Origin: Flavicella marina
GTDB lineage: Bacteria > Bacteroidota > Bacteroidia > Flavobacteriales > Flavobacteriaceae
DNA length: 64,000 bases
Assembly (NCBI RefSeq): GCF_009193215.1
Contig: NZ_VYVA01000005.1
Span: forward strand, 171,940 to 235,939
Reading direction: 5' to 3'
The notes beneath the pieces are model-generated. The model was not told where the DNA came from and made no database searches. It saw nothing but the letters and a program-made list of their open reading frames with translations. The translations under genes and the position numbers were made by a program. Position 1 is the stretch's first letter, and each line of letters starts with the position of its first letter. Shown here in pieces: positions 44,032-53,534 of this stretch.

Positions 44032-45705
44032 ATGAAGTACCCTAAAAAAGACCTTGCCCAAATAGTAATCGCCTCATGTATAGCAAATGGTATTGACACT
44101 GTTGTGATATCTCCGGGGTCTAGAAATGCTCCGTTGACCATTGGTTTTACGAGTCATCCTAAAATTGCTACCTATAGTATTGTAGACGAACGAGCTGCAG
44201 GTTTTGTTGCATTGGGTATGGCGCAACAAACCCAAAAACCGGTTGCTTTGTTGTGTACATCAGGTTCTGCCTTATTAAATTATTATCCAGCGATTGCTGA
44301 AGCTTTTTATAGCGATATTCCTTTGGTGGTACTTTCAGCTGATAGACCAGAACATTTACTAGAAATAGGGGATGGTCAAACGATTCAACAAAAAAATGTT
44401 TTTGAAAACCATATTGCATACTCAGCGAATTTGATTACAGGTGAAAACCATCATAACGCCGAAGAGATAAAGAATGCATTGTATACAGCTGTTTTAAATA
44501 GTGCACCGGTACATATCAATATCCCTTTTGATGAACCTTTGTATGAAACAGTAGAAACTATTTTAGAGCTGCCAATTGAAGCGCATTACGATTTTTCTAA
44601 ATCGACATTGAAAGAAGAACCTCTAGATGTTGATGAACTTCAAGTGTATGCTGATAAATGGAATACAGCAAAGAAAAAAATTGTGCTGATTGGAAGTAGT
44701 TTTCCTGATGAACTATTAGAAACACAAATAGAACACCTGTTAAAAGATTCTTCTGTGTTAGTGTTTACCGAAACAACCTCAAACATGAGACATGAGCGTT
44801 GTGTCAATTCTATAGATCAGCTGCTATTTCCTTTAACAGAAGAAGCGCAAGAAGAATTAAAGCCTGAAATACTGTTAACCTTAGGAGGTTTGGTTGTCTC
44901 TAAACGTATCAAACAGTTTTTTAGAAAACACCAACCGGTTGAACATTGGCATGTGAACGAACATAGAGCTTTGGATTCTTTTCACTGTATGACACGTCAT
45001 TTTGAAATTTCCGCTCAATTGTTTTTTAGTCAATTTTTCTTTTTGACCAAATCCATGAAAAGTGATTTTTCTACTACTTGGCTTGCTGTCAAAAAAATAA
45101 GAAAAGAAAAGCACATCAAATTTCTCGAAAACACAGGTTATTCAGATTTTAAAGTACATAATATCATATTAGAATCAATTCCTGAAAACAGTCAATTGCA
45201 ATTAAGCAATAGTTCGATAGTAAGATATAGTCAATTGTTTCAGCTATCGCCGAGTATTAAAGTGTTTTGTAACCGAGGTACTAGTGGGATAGATGGTAGC
45301 ACCTCAACAGCAATCGGAGCGGCTATGAGTGTTGAGGAACAAGTTGTTTTTCTTACAGGTGATATTAGTTTTTTCTACGATAGCAACGCTTTATGGAATG
45401 CTTATATTCCTAGTTCATTTCGGGTAATCTTGATAAATAATAATGGGGGAGGTATTTTTAAATTTATCCCGGGACCTCAAAAAAGTGGTGCTTTAGATTA
45501 TTTTGAAACACCACATGGCTTAAAAGCAGAGCATTTATGTAAAATGTATGGTGTTTCTTACCAGTCTGTATTTGACGAAAAAGAATTGAGAAATACATTG
45601 GTTGATTTTTATGCAGTAAGTGAACAGCCAAAACTGTTAGAAATACATACTCCTTCGGAAATCAATGATGTTGTATTGAAAGAATATTTTAATAATTTAA
45701 AATAA
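44032..45705 (+). CDS. menD: 2-succinyl-5-enolpyruvyl-6-hydroxy-3-cyclohexene-1-carboxylate synthase
   Basis: Thiamine-diphosphate enzyme of menaquinone synthesis, joining isochorismate and 2-oxoglutarate; 557 aa (E. coli 556). The N-terminal domain has VVISPGSRNAPLT and the cofactor-activating Glu region (GFVALGMAQ...), and the C-terminal domain has the ThDP/Mg motif from GDISFFYDSNALWN to the two asparagines of LINNNGGGIF. It follows menF by 57 bases and precedes the S1-domain gene by five. With menI and menF it covers the early and late parts of the pathway; menB, menC, menE and menA are not in the window. Confidence 0.96.
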   Translation: MKYPKKDLAQIVIASCIANGIDTVVISPGSRNAPLTIGFTSHPKIATYSIVDERAAGFVALGMAQQTQKPVALLCTSGSALLNYYPAIAEAFYSDIPLVVLSADRPEHLLEIGDGQTIQQKNVFENHIAYSANLITGENHHNAEEIKNALYTAVLNSAPVHINIPFDEPLYETVETILELPIEAHYDFSKSTLKEEPLDVDELQVYADKWNTAKKKIVLIGSSFPDELLETQIEHLLKDSSVLVFTETTSNMRHERCVNSIDQLLFPLTEEAQEELKPEILLTLGGLVVSKRIKQFFRKHQPVEHWHVNEHRALDSFHCMTRHFEISAQLFFSQFFFLTKSMKSDFSTTWLAVKKIRKEKHIKFLENTGYSDFKVHNIILESIPENSQLQLSNSSIVRYSQLFQLSPSIKVFCNRGTSGIDGSTSTAIGAAMSVEEQVVFLTGDISFFYDSNALWNAYIPSSFRVILINNNGGGIFKFIPGPQKSGALDYFETPHGLKAEHLCKMYGVSYQSVFDEKELRNTLVDFYAVSEQPKLLEIHTPSEINDVVLKEYFNNLK

Positions 45706-45710
45706 GAAAA

Positions 45711-46139
45711 ATGGAATTAGAAGTAGGGCAAAAGATAGAAGTTGTGATAGGTCGTTTTACGAATATTGGTATTCGTGTACTGGTTGAAGAAGAATATGAG
45801 GGTATGCTTTATAAAAATGAAGTTTTTCAGAGAGTTCGTGAAGGACAACGTTTAGAAGCATATGTCAAAAAAATTAGAGAAGATGGGTTGATAGATGTTT
45901 CTTTACAACCTGTTGGTTTCTTAAATAAAATTGGTGAAAATGAAGCTGTTATTTTAAATAAACTGAAAAGTTTGGATGGTGGTTTTATAGGGTATAATGA
46001 TAAAAGTAGTCCAGAAGATATTAAGTACCATTTTAAAATGAGTAAAAAATCTTTTAAAAGTGCTATCGGTGGTTTGTACAAAGCCAAGCAAATTGAAATT
46101 TTAGAGAACGGAATTCAATTGGTTTCTGAAACTAAGTAA
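45711..46139 (+). CDS. S1-domain RNA-binding protein (short CvfB-like)
   Basis: A 142-aa protein. Residues 1-62 form an S1/OB fold (GQKIEVVIGRFTNIGIRVLVEEEYEGMLYKNE, then EGQRLEAYVKKIREDGLIDVSL), and residues 70-142 resemble the C-terminal winged helix of CvfB, with SSPEDIKYHFKMSKKSFKSAIGGLYKAK. Full CvfB proteins have about 280 aa and three S1-like domains, so this is a reduced version, with no sign of truncation by mutation. RNA binding is inferred from the fold. It follows menD after five bases and is closed by a strong terminator. Confidence 0.82.
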   Translation: MELEVGQKIEVVIGRFTNIGIRVLVEEEYEGMLYKNEVFQRVREGQRLEAYVKKIREDGLIDVSLQPVGFLNKIGENEAVILNKLKSLDGGFIGYNDKSSPEDIKYHFKMSKKSFKSAIGGLYKAKQIEILENGIQLVSETK

Positions 46140-46156
46140 GTTGTAAAAATTATATA

Positions 46157-46192
46157 AAATCCCTTTAGTCAAAATCTAAAGGGATTTTTTTT
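46157..46192 (+). terminator. Terminator after the menI-menF-menD-S1 operon
   Basis: Twelve-bp stem AAATCCCTTTAG / CTAAAGGGATTT with a 7-base loop and a T-run. Confidence 0.9.
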
Positions 46193-46220
46193 GTTCAAAT
46201 TTTAGTAACTTTAAGTTGCT

Positions 46221-48197
46221 ATGAAATCTGTTTTTCGGTACATCCCGATGCATATACTTTTGTTTTATGTGATTGGTGTTTTTTACCAATATTACACTAA
46301 AACGCCACTTGCTTTTTCAATTTGGATATTATGTGCTGTCGCATGTTTGTTATTATTGAAATTCAAAGTGGTGTTTCGTGGTACAAGTATGTTGTTGGTT
46401 TTTCTGCTTGGTATGTATGCTATGCAAGTTAGACAAGTTAAAGAAGCGCCTATAGCTGTAAGTGCCACAAATTATGTATTCGAAATAGATGCAGTATTAA
46501 AATCAACAAACTATTCATCAAATTTTTACGGGTATATTCATAAAGGTGAAAAAACGATTTTTAAAGAAAGGGTTTTAATAAAAATAATGTCAGATAGTTT
46601 GTCAAATTCACTAGCAGTTGGCGATTTTATTTTGGCAAATACAAAGCTAGTAACTCTTAAAAAATCGATGAATCCTTACGGGTTTGATTATAAGAATTAT
46701 TTGGCTAAGAAAAATATTCATAGACAAGTAGTAATTGACACGGTGCATTGGATACTCTCAGAAAGTAAAAATACATCATGGAGGCGTTCTGCTTCATTGA
46801 TCCAACAAGATTTAGGTCAGCATTTAAAGAGATATATTAATAATCAGGATGTGTTAGCGATTACTACTGCATTGTTATTAGGAGATCGAAAAAATATTTC
46901 AACAGAAGTAAGAGAGAGTTATACAGATGCCGGAGTCATACATATATTTGCTGTGAGTGGTTTGCATGTTGGTCTTTTAGTTGTGTTGTTGCATTTTTTT
47001 TTAAGTCCGTTGCGGAGGTTTAGGTATGGTAAAATAATTTCACTTTTTCTTATTGTGCTTTTCCTCTGGAGTTATGCTTTTATTGCAGGTTTGTCTTCGT
47101 CTGTCGTACGTGCGGTAACCATGTTTTCATTTATTTCATTTGGAATAGTACTTCAAAAAAACAATTCAATCTATCATTCGATAATAACTTCAGCTTTGAT
47201 TTTATTGCTGGTTAACCCATATTTAATATTTGACCTAGGGTTTGTCATGAGTTATGTGGCTGTTGTGTCTATTGTTGTTATTTATCCTTTGTTTCAAAAA
47301 CTATGGAGTCCGAAAAATAGTGTTTTGAGGTTTGTATGGAATCTAATGTCTGTGTCTATATCTGCACAGTTGGGTTTGTTGCCGATATGTTTGTATTATT
47401 TTCATCAATTCCCAGGTTTGTTTATTGTATCTAATTTGGTAGTCTTGCCTTGTCTAGGACTGATTTTGATATTAGGTTTGTTGGTTTTGATATGTGCTAA
47501 GTTTCAGATAAATATTAAAATATTGTTTGAGTGTTATTCGTTTATTATAGAGAAATTTAATGTATGTATTGACTTTATTTCAAAACAAGAAGCTTGGTTG
47601 TGGGATGTCATCTATTTTTCAAAATTACTATTAGTGGTTTCTTACCTGTTACTAATCAGCTTTGTTTTTCTGTTTTATAAAATTACTTTGAAGAGAATTC
47701 ATATTTCTCTTTTGGCTGTTTTCGTTTTTCAGTTGGCTATGTTTTATGAGTTGTATGTGCAGAAAAACTATAATGAATTAGTGATTTTCCAACAATATAA
47801 AAAGTCATCGATTGCAGTTTCTAACGAGGGGAAAGTACGTTTTTTTGGAACTGCTAAAAATGAAAAATTGATAGAGAGTTATCTTGTGAAGACTGGAGCT
47901 GACTTGATTATGAGTAGAGAAGAGGTGCCGAATTTGATAAATTATAAATCTCAAAATATATTTATCATTGACAATAAAAATTTCTATAAAGTCCCAAATT
48001 TTCAACCTGAAATTTTAGTACTAAGAAACTCACCAAAGATACATCTTGAGCGCTGTTTGAAACTTCTTAAACCTAGGGTTGTTGTGGCTGATGGTTCGAG
48101 CTATCCGCAAGTAAAGGAAAGGTGGAAAATTACATGTTTAAAGTACAAAGTTCATTTTCATGATACACAAACAGACGGAGCATTTGTTTTAAAATAA
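46221..48197 (+). CDS. comEC: ComEC/Rec2 family competence protein without intact hydrolase motif
   Basis: Inner-membrane channel for uptake of single-stranded DNA, 658 aa. It has two or three N-terminal hydrophobic segments, a DUF4131-type soluble region (about 75-190) and the competence domain with DAGVIHIFAVSGLHVGLL near residue 237, followed by a run of about eight membrane helices to residue ~500. The last 130 residues occupy the place of the metallo-beta-lactamase domain but lack HxHxDH, so that nuclease is missing or degenerate; this is common in Bacteroidota. Monocistronic, with no other competence gene nearby. Confidence 0.88.
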   Translation: MKSVFRYIPMHILLFYVIGVFYQYYTKTPLAFSIWILCAVACLLLLKFKVVFRGTSMLLVFLLGMYAMQVRQVKEAPIAVSATNYVFEIDAVLKSTNYSSNFYGYIHKGEKTIFKERVLIKIMSDSLSNSLAVGDFILANTKLVTLKKSMNPYGFDYKNYLAKKNIHRQVVIDTVHWILSESKNTSWRRSASLIQQDLGQHLKRYINNQDVLAITTALLLGDRKNISTEVRESYTDAGVIHIFAVSGLHVGLLVVLLHFFLSPLRRFRYGKIISLFLIVLFLWSYAFIAGLSSSVVRAVTMFSFISFGIVLQKNNSIYHSIITSALILLLVNPYLIFDLGFVMSYVAVVSIVVIYPLFQKLWSPKNSVLRFVWNLMSVSISAQLGLLPICLYYFHQFPGLFIVSNLVVLPCLGLILILGLLVLICAKFQINIKILFECYSFIIEKFNVCIDFISKQEAWLWDVIYFSKLLLVVSYLLLISFVFLFYKITLKRIHISLLAVFVFQLAMFYELYVQKNYNELVIFQQYKKSSIAVSNEGKVRFFGTAKNEKLIESYLVKTGADLIMSREEVPNLINYKSQNIFIIDNKNFYKVPNFQPEILVLRNSPKIHLERCLKLLKPRVVVADGSSYPQVKERWKITCLKYKVHFHDTQTDGAFVLK

Positions 48198-48228
48198 AAA
48201 GCCACTTCAAAATAGAAATGGCTTGTAA
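48196..48228. terminator. Weak bidirectional terminator between comEC and the YiaA-type gene
   Basis: AAGCCA / TGGCTT with a partly paired extension (CTTC / GAAA), A-run at the left and no long T-run at the right. Confidence 0.5.
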
Positions 48229-48246
48229 ATTTTTGAATTTGGTTTA

Positions 48247-48762
48247 TTAACTCTTAGTCTTTTGGTTACTATTTTCCGACTCTATAGACTCAATGTATGC
48301 CTTATCTCTTGTGTTTTTTTGAACCGCAATAGCCGAAAATAAACTTAATAAATAAGACATCGCATAAAAACCTTTTTCACTTGCTAATAGGTCGGCATTC
48401 CATAGTCCTATTGTCAGTAACACAAGAGCAGAGAGCGCAGAGAACCAACTTATTTTGTGGTACATTTCTGTTACTTTCAATCCTTCTAATTTGTCTCGTA
48501 CACTTTTTTGAAGTGATACGGCAGAGAATAATCCAAATAATAGAATGGTAAAGTAATAGCCACGTTCGTTTAGCAGCATATCGGAATTCCATAAACCGAT
48601 ACAGTAGGCAAGTGTTCCAGACAAAAGAGCGAACCAAGACGCCCCAATAAATGCCGGAGTTGGCTTTTGATCAAACTGAGGTGTTCTTTCTTTTTTTGAT
48701 GATTTTGTTTTTTTATTCGATAAGTTCTGATCTGTGGCGTCACTTTTAAAATTATAGTCCAT
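48247..48762 (-). CDS. YiaA/YiaB-type membrane protein with duplicated domain
   Basis: A 171-aa inner-membrane protein. Two tandem copies of the two-helix YiaA/YiaB domain can be seen: ASWFALLSGTLAYCIGLWNSDMLLNERGYYF... and ISWFSALSALVLLTIGLWNADLLASEKGFYA..., each ending in FSAVSLQKSVRD or FSAIAVQKNTRD. Four hydrophobic helices result. The N-terminal 35 residues are hydrophilic and lysine-rich, as is the C-terminus. The two copies are about 50% identical by eye. Function of the family is not known; stress association in E. coli has been suggested only loosely. It converges with comEC. Confidence 0.85.
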   Translation of the reverse strand: MDYNFKSDATDQNLSNKKTKSSKKERTPQFDQKPTPAFIGASWFALLSGTLAYCIGLWNSDMLLNERGYYFTILLFGLFSAVSLQKSVRDKLEGLKVTEMYHKISWFSALSALVLLTIGLWNADLLASEKGFYAMSYLLSLFSAIAVQKNTRDKAYIESIESENSNQKTKS

Positions 48763-48840
48763 AATAAATGTTTTTTTTCGTTAATAATAACTGTTTATTA
48801 GCTTTCCAGCTTGGATGTGCTTCTTGATGTTATCTATATG

Positions 48841-49260
48841 CTACATAAGTATGGCAATAAAAATGTAGCTCATAAGATTTCCAATTAGAAGTGGAATGAA
48901 AATTTTTTTGATGTTTTTTTTCAGGATAATTTTTACTGCTAAAGCTTCAAGGATTACACTACCTAAGCACATCAAAATAAAGGTCATGATCCAGTTGATT
49001 GGATTGAATGTTGCTTTAAAAAAAAGAGTGTCTGCGATCAAATGCCAAACAAACATACCATACGTCATGATAAACGTTCCGATGATTCCTGATACCAGAT
49101 TTCCTACTACAGACATGACTAAGGAGCTTGCCCAAGAAGTTTTTAAGAAGTATCGAATTGTTATGAGTTCGATTGCAATGGTTCCAAAAATGATAAACCA
49201 AAATTCTGAGAAGGCTTGACTGACGTATACAGCAGGCCAAATGACATTTAAAAATTGCAT
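48841..49260 (-). CDS. Four-helix membrane protein of unknown function
   Basis: A 139-aa hydrophobic protein with four predicted membrane helices (about 19-37, 46-68, 84-107 and 118-138). Conserved-looking polar residues are few; IAIELITIRYF and LGSVILEALAVKIIL are related in pattern, so an internal duplication is possible. No family is recognised with confidence. It is upstream of the YiaA-type gene on the same strand with a gap of 78 bases and may be cotranscribed. The next gene upstream is divergent. Confidence 0.6.
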   Translation of the reverse strand: MQFLNVIWPAVYVSQAFSEFWFIIFGTIAIELITIRYFLKTSWASSLVMSVVGNLVSGIIGTFIMTYGMFVWHLIADTLFFKATFNPINWIMTFILMCLGSVILEALAVKIILKKNIKKIFIPLLIGNLMSYIFIAILM

Positions 49261-49416
49261 AGTATTTTATTAGGTTCTTATTACTGATGCAAAGATGCTT
49301 GTAGATCAATGAAGTGTAAATTCTATTTTTGTAAAATACTTACGATTAAATATTCTGTTTATTTGTGTTTTATGTATGTATATTGGTATATTGTGTGTTG
49401 TTAAACTAATGATATA

Positions 49417-50889
49417 ATGAGTGTAAATAAAATCATTATTGATACATTTTCTTTGGATCAGAAAAAAGAGTTTCTGTCTGTACTGAAGAAAAAGAATAGA
49501 AGGGGGGATGTTAAGAATATTGAATTATTTTTAATGTTATCGAATGGAATAGAGGATAAATCTATTGATATTAAACTTTATGGTGTTTCTAACAAAGGAG
49601 CTTATCATGCTATAAGTAAGCGATTGCATGATTCTTTGATTGAGTTTATTGCTAGTGATTCTTTTTCTAAAGGAAACTCCAAAGAAGCGGTTATTACTAA
49701 GTTGTTGGAAGCTAGTAAATACTTTTTTTTGTGTAAACAGAATGAGCTTGCGTTTAAAACGTTAAAAAAAGCTGAGTTAAAAGCTCAAAAGCATGACTTT
49801 TTTCAATTGTTGCATGAAATATACCTACTGAAAATTCAGCACCTGCATAAGTCAAAGCTGTATGATTTTGTTGCGGTAAAAAATGCTTTTGAGAAAAATA
49901 AATTGCAATTACAGTTGCAAGAAAACCTTCAAATGTTTTATGCGACAATTCAATATGAGTTAGAAAATACCTCAAAAGATCCTATAGAAGTTTTAGAGTC
50001 GAATTTAGAAAAATTTGCAATTACCTCTTCTCGTGGATTACATTTTGTGGCATTGATAAAAATTATTGAGGTGTTTAACACAGTTGCCCACGTTAGTAGT
50101 AAGCACATTGAACTTTGGACTTTTGTAGAAAACACCATGGCTGATATAAATAAGAAAGATATTGACATCGAGCGTTATCTTCCTGAAAAGATTCAGTTGT
50201 TGTTTTATTTGGCAAACTTTAATTTTAGAATAAAAAAAATGGATGTTGCCAACACATACTTAAAAGCAATGGATTCTCATATGAGGTTAAAGAAAGGTGT
50301 TTATTTCAATCATTTTGTATTAAAATATAAATTATTGAAAGTATTAACAGCCTTGTTTTCCGGTGAATTAGAGCATGCATTAATTACTTTAGATGATTGC
50401 CCAAAAGAGGTGTCTCGAACCGAAGAATATTATGACCTCTTACTTTCAAAGGTTGTAGTTTTGTTTTTCAAAGGGAATATCGAAGAAGCCTATAGAATCT
50501 ATTCTAAATTTTATCACAGCGATGTTTGGTATACACAAAAAGTAGGAACACTGTGGGTTGTTCAGAAAAATCTGATTGAATTATTGCTGCTTTTAGAGTT
50601 GGATTCTTATGACTTGTTTCAGGCTAGATTAGTGAGCTTTAGAAAAAAACATAAATATTTACTTGTCCATCATAACGAGACGAGAGTTCTTGAATTTGTA
50701 AAGTTGATTACTGTCTATTACAAAGACAACACATGTGTAGAAAAAGATTCTTTTAAGAAAAAAGTGAATGAATTAGTAAAAGACGACACCAAAACAGAAG
50801 ATGTATTTATTCTTTGTTTTTATGCTTGGCTAAAAGCAAAAATTGATAAAAAAGAATTGTATTCTGCCTGTTTAGAGTTGTTGCAATAG
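49417..50889 (+). CDS. Large alpha-helical protein, possibly TPR-like, function unknown
   Basis: A 490-aa soluble protein without signal peptide or membrane segment, made almost entirely of predicted helices. Repeated helix pairs such as AFKTLKKAELKAQKHDFFQLL, ANTYLKAMDSHMR and AYRIYSKFYHSD suggest a degenerate tetratricopeptide or similar superhelix. No enzymatic motif is visible. I do not recognise the family, though such long helical orphans occur in flavobacteria. It ends one base before the stop of the converging phosphatase gene, with no terminator between, so the two transcripts overlap. Confidence 0.65.
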   Translation: MSVNKIIIDTFSLDQKKEFLSVLKKKNRRGDVKNIELFLMLSNGIEDKSIDIKLYGVSNKGAYHAISKRLHDSLIEFIASDSFSKGNSKEAVITKLLEASKYFFLCKQNELAFKTLKKAELKAQKHDFFQLLHEIYLLKIQHLHKSKLYDFVAVKNAFEKNKLQLQLQENLQMFYATIQYELENTSKDPIEVLESNLEKFAITSSRGLHFVALIKIIEVFNTVAHVSSKHIELWTFVENTMADINKKDIDIERYLPEKIQLLFYLANFNFRIKKMDVANTYLKAMDSHMRLKKGVYFNHFVLKYKLLKVLTALFSGELEHALITLDDCPKEVSRTEEYYDLLLSKVVVLFFKGNIEEAYRIYSKFYHSDVWYTQKVGTLWVVQKNLIELLLLLELDSYDLFQARLVSFRKKHKYLLVHHNETRVLEFVKLITVYYKDNTCVEKDSFKKKVNELVKDDTKTEDVFILCFYAWLKAKIDKKELYSACLELLQ

Positions 50890-52122
50890 TTATTTCTTTA
50901 TTGTAAAACTATCAAATGTTTTCCCGTTAATAGAGTTGATTCCTTCAAACTTTAAGGTTTTTCCATCAATAGAAATTAGAGAAAAACTAGGTTCATGTTC
51001 ATAGTGAGCGACAATGTCTCCGTTTTCACAGTTTTTTTTGTCACTTGGGTTAGGCTCCCACTTGTTATTGAGTTTACCACCAGCTCCCACAGTAATAGAA
51101 ATAAAGTTTTCATCTAGATTTTTATATTCCGAATGGTTTGTTCTATTAGTATCTATATCTCCTTCTTTGTTGTAAGGTTTTAATCTTTCATAGGTATGAG
51201 CATGACCATTTAATAATAAATCCACTTCGTTCTCTGCAAGTATTTTGTAGATAGAAATTACAGCCTCGTAATTGGGTTTGTAAGAGCATGTTTTACCATT
51301 ATGATGCAGGTAAACAATAGTCCAGTCAAACGTATCTTTGTTTTCGTTCAACGTTTTTTGCAACCAAGCGACTTGTTCTTTGTAATTGTAGAACTCTCCT
51401 TTAGACGAATCTAATCCGATAAATAAGGCATTGGAATATGAAAAGCTATAGTAATGTTCGTTATTTGGAAGAGACCATTCTTTTTCAAAATTCTTTTCTG
51501 GATCAGTGTACCAATCATGGTTTCCAGGGACTGGATAAAATGGGGTGTTTTTAAAAATGTTTTCGAAAGGTAAAAATAATTGCTTGTCATAGTTTCTGCT
51601 TTCTCCCTTAGGATATACAATATCTCCTAGTCCTAATCCAAAACTTGGTTTGTGGTTTAGTTTTTCTATACACTTTGCTGGCTTGTCAGCGAAACTATGG
51701 GGTAATTTCGCTCCGATATCTCCTAAAGCATAAAAAGTAAACGCTGTTTTACCTTTTTTTGGGTTGGTGATAAAAAAATAATTTTTTCCCGTGGCAAGTT
51801 TGTAGCCGTTTGAAAAGATGCTATAATAATATTTTGTGTTAGGTTCAAGTTTGTCAAAAACTACTTCGTTAAACGTGTTATTTTCATGCTGTGTGAGTTT
51901 GCCTTGCTTGCTGATAATTTTGTTTGATGTTTCTTTTTGAATTTCTACATAACAGTTTTCGGTAACATCATTTGTCTTCCATGTAATTGTAGCACTATTT
52001 TCTCGAACCATTTGTAAATAGGGCTCTCTTAGTAATTCAGGTTGTTCGTAACTGTTGTTTTTTAAATAGGATGAAAAGGCAAACAATAGGGGTAACGTTA
52101 AAAGTGCTAAAATTTTTCTCAT
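50890..52122 (-). CDS. Purple-acid-phosphatase-like metallophosphoesterase
   Basis: Exported phosphatase of about 410 aa. The signal peptide begins at the ATG at 52122 (RKILALLTLPLLFAFSS); an ATG at 52173 would add 17 hydrophilic residues in front and is less likely. After an N-terminal fibronectin-like domain (REPYLQMVRENSATITWKT) come the metal motifs: GDIG, GLGDIVYPKG, PGNHDWY, YLHHNGKTC and LNGHAHTYERL, which match the five blocks of purple acid phosphatases. It should act in the periplasm or outside, hydrolysing phosphate esters. No phosphate transport genes or Pho box were seen. Confidence 0.88.
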   Translation of the reverse strand: MRKILALLTLPLLFAFSSYLKNNSYEQPELLREPYLQMVRENSATITWKTNDVTENCYVEIQKETSNKIISKQGKLTQHENNTFNEVVFDKLEPNTKYYYSIFSNGYKLATGKNYFFITNPKKGKTAFTFYALGDIGAKLPHSFADKPAKCIEKLNHKPSFGLGLGDIVYPKGESRNYDKQLFLPFENIFKNTPFYPVPGNHDWYTDPEKNFEKEWSLPNNEHYYSFSYSNALFIGLDSSKGEFYNYKEQVAWLQKTLNENKDTFDWTIVYLHHNGKTCSYKPNYEAVISIYKILAENEVDLLLNGHAHTYERLKPYNKEGDIDTNRTNHSEYKNLDENFISITVGAGGKLNNKWEPNPSDKKNCENGDIVAHYEHEPSFSLISIDGKTLKFEGINSINGKTFDSFTIKK

Positions 52123-52226
52123 GGAGATTTGTGGTTTAAAAAATGAGTGCTGTAAATCTACATTTTTTTTCATCTTGAAATGTTCGTTTGATTTAAAAGA
52201 GACTTTTTTTGATGATTTTCACCCAT

Positions 52227-52256
52227 AAAAAAACCGCTTGGTAAAAGCGGTTTTTA
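52227..52256 (-). terminator. Terminator after the YebC gene
   Basis: Eleven-bp stem AAAAACCGCTT / AAGCGGTTTTT with a 5-base loop; the left A-run is the T tract on the minus strand. Confidence 0.9.
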
Positions 52257-52274
52257 TTTTTATATAGTTCGATG

Positions 52275-52991
52275 TTACATTTCCATACTGTGATAGACAT
52301 TTTGTACATCGTCGTCTTCTTCTAGTTTTTCTAGTAACTTTTCAACTTCTGCTTGTTCAGCTTCACCTAGTTTTTTTGTTGTTGTAGGGATTCGTTCAAA
52401 ACCAGAAGAAAGAATTTCTAAACTGTTTTCTTCTAAGAATCCTTGAATCGCTCCAAATTGTTCAAACGGACCATAGATTAAAATTCCATCCTCGTCTTGA
52501 AAAACTTCTTCTACTTCGAAATCCATCAATTCTAATTCTAATTCTTCTAAATCAATATCTGCTCCTTCAGATTTAATTCTAAAGTTACAGGTGTGATCAA
52601 ACATAAAAATCACAGAGCCCGAAGTACCAAATGTACCGTTACATTTATTAAAAGCTGCTCTTACATTTGCAACAGTTCTGTTGTTGTTGTCTGTAGCAGT
52701 TTCGCAAACAATGGCGATACCATGAGGAGCATATCCTTCAAACAAAACTTCTTTATAGTTTGCAGTATCTTTGTCCGTCGCTTTTTTAATAGCACGTTCT
52801 ACGTTGTCTTTAGGCATATTTGCAGCCTTTGCATTTTGCATCACCGCACGTAAACGTGAATTGGTATCAGGGTTTGGTCCTCCTTCCTTAACAGCCATTA
52901 CGATGTCTTTACCAATACGTGTAAAAGTTTTGGCCATTGCCGACCAACGTTTCATCTTTCTTGCTTTACGGAATTCGAATGCTCTACCCAT
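52275..52991 (-). CDS. YebC/PmpR family protein
   Basis: A 238-aa protein of the YebC family. The N-terminus MGRAFEFRKARKMKRW-AMAKTFTRIGKDI is the family hallmark, followed by NSRLRAVMQNAKAANMPKDNVERAIKKA. YebC proteins were long annotated as transcriptional regulators; more recent work links them to rescue of ribosomes stalled on proline-rich sequences. The protein is soluble with an acidic C-terminus. Monocistronic with a strong terminator. Length and motifs normal. Confidence 0.95.
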   Translation of the reverse strand: MGRAFEFRKARKMKRWSAMAKTFTRIGKDIVMAVKEGGPNPDTNSRLRAVMQNAKAANMPKDNVERAIKKATDKDTANYKEVLFEGYAPHGIAIVCETATDNNNRTVANVRAAFNKCNGTFGTSGSVIFMFDHTCNFRIKSEGADIDLEELELELMDFEVEEVFQDEDGILIYGPFEQFGAIQGFLEENSLEILSSGFERIPTTTKKLGEAEQAEVEKLLEKLEEDDDVQNVYHSMEM

Positions 52992-53122
52992 TTCTAATTG
53001 TTGTTTCTGTGTTAATTTTTGAAAAGCAAATGTAATTATTAACGACTTAGTTTACAAGTTTTATTTGGCTTAGAAACGAATGTATCATACAGCGAAAAGA
53101 TTTGTTTTGAACAGTGCGTATT

Positions 53123-53521
53123 CTAATTCTTTACGCTTGGACGATAATTCCAAATTGCCATAAATTGACCATGTGCCATTCTTCTAGAAGCTTCCTTGGC
53201 TTTTGTAGCTAAGTCACCTTCAAATAATTCGTCGATAGTTTCAAACCAAAGTTGCAACCAAAACCCGAAATGTTCTTGAGTTACTTTGTATTCTAGATTT
53301 TTATCTACGTTAAGGTGCTTTAGCGTTGGGTTTCCTTTGAATTTTGGAATTCCGAATAAATTTGTTTCCCAGAAGTCCGTAAGTTTTTCGAGATGTTCTG
53401 GCCATTGATTTTCTTTGATGTGACTGTTGAAAATAGGACCAAGTACTGCATCTTTTCTGATTTTTTTATAAAATAGGTGTACTAGCTTAGAAATGTCTTC
53501 CCTTTTTTCTATCTGCTTCAT
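53123..53521 (-). CDS. Group III truncated haemoglobin
   Basis: A 132-aa globin of the trHb group III type. LVHLFYKKIRKDAVLGPIFNSHI, the FWETNLFG segment, NPTLKHLNV (H69, probable proximal haem ligand) and TQEHFGFWLQLWFETIDELF are typical of this group. It probably binds oxygen or nitric oxide in the cytoplasm. The ATG at 53521 (MKQIEKREDISKLV) is chosen; an earlier one at 53563 would overlap the cupin gene. It lies 13 bases after the cupin gene and at the end of a run pta-ackA-cupin-trHb, hinting at a low-oxygen role. Confidence 0.9.
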   Translation of the reverse strand: MKQIEKREDISKLVHLFYKKIRKDAVLGPIFNSHIKENQWPEHLEKLTDFWETNLFGIPKFKGNPTLKHLNVDKNLEYKVTQEHFGFWLQLWFETIDELFEGDLATKAKEASRRMAHGQFMAIWNYRPSVKN

Positions 53522-53534
53522 ATCAATCAGCCGT

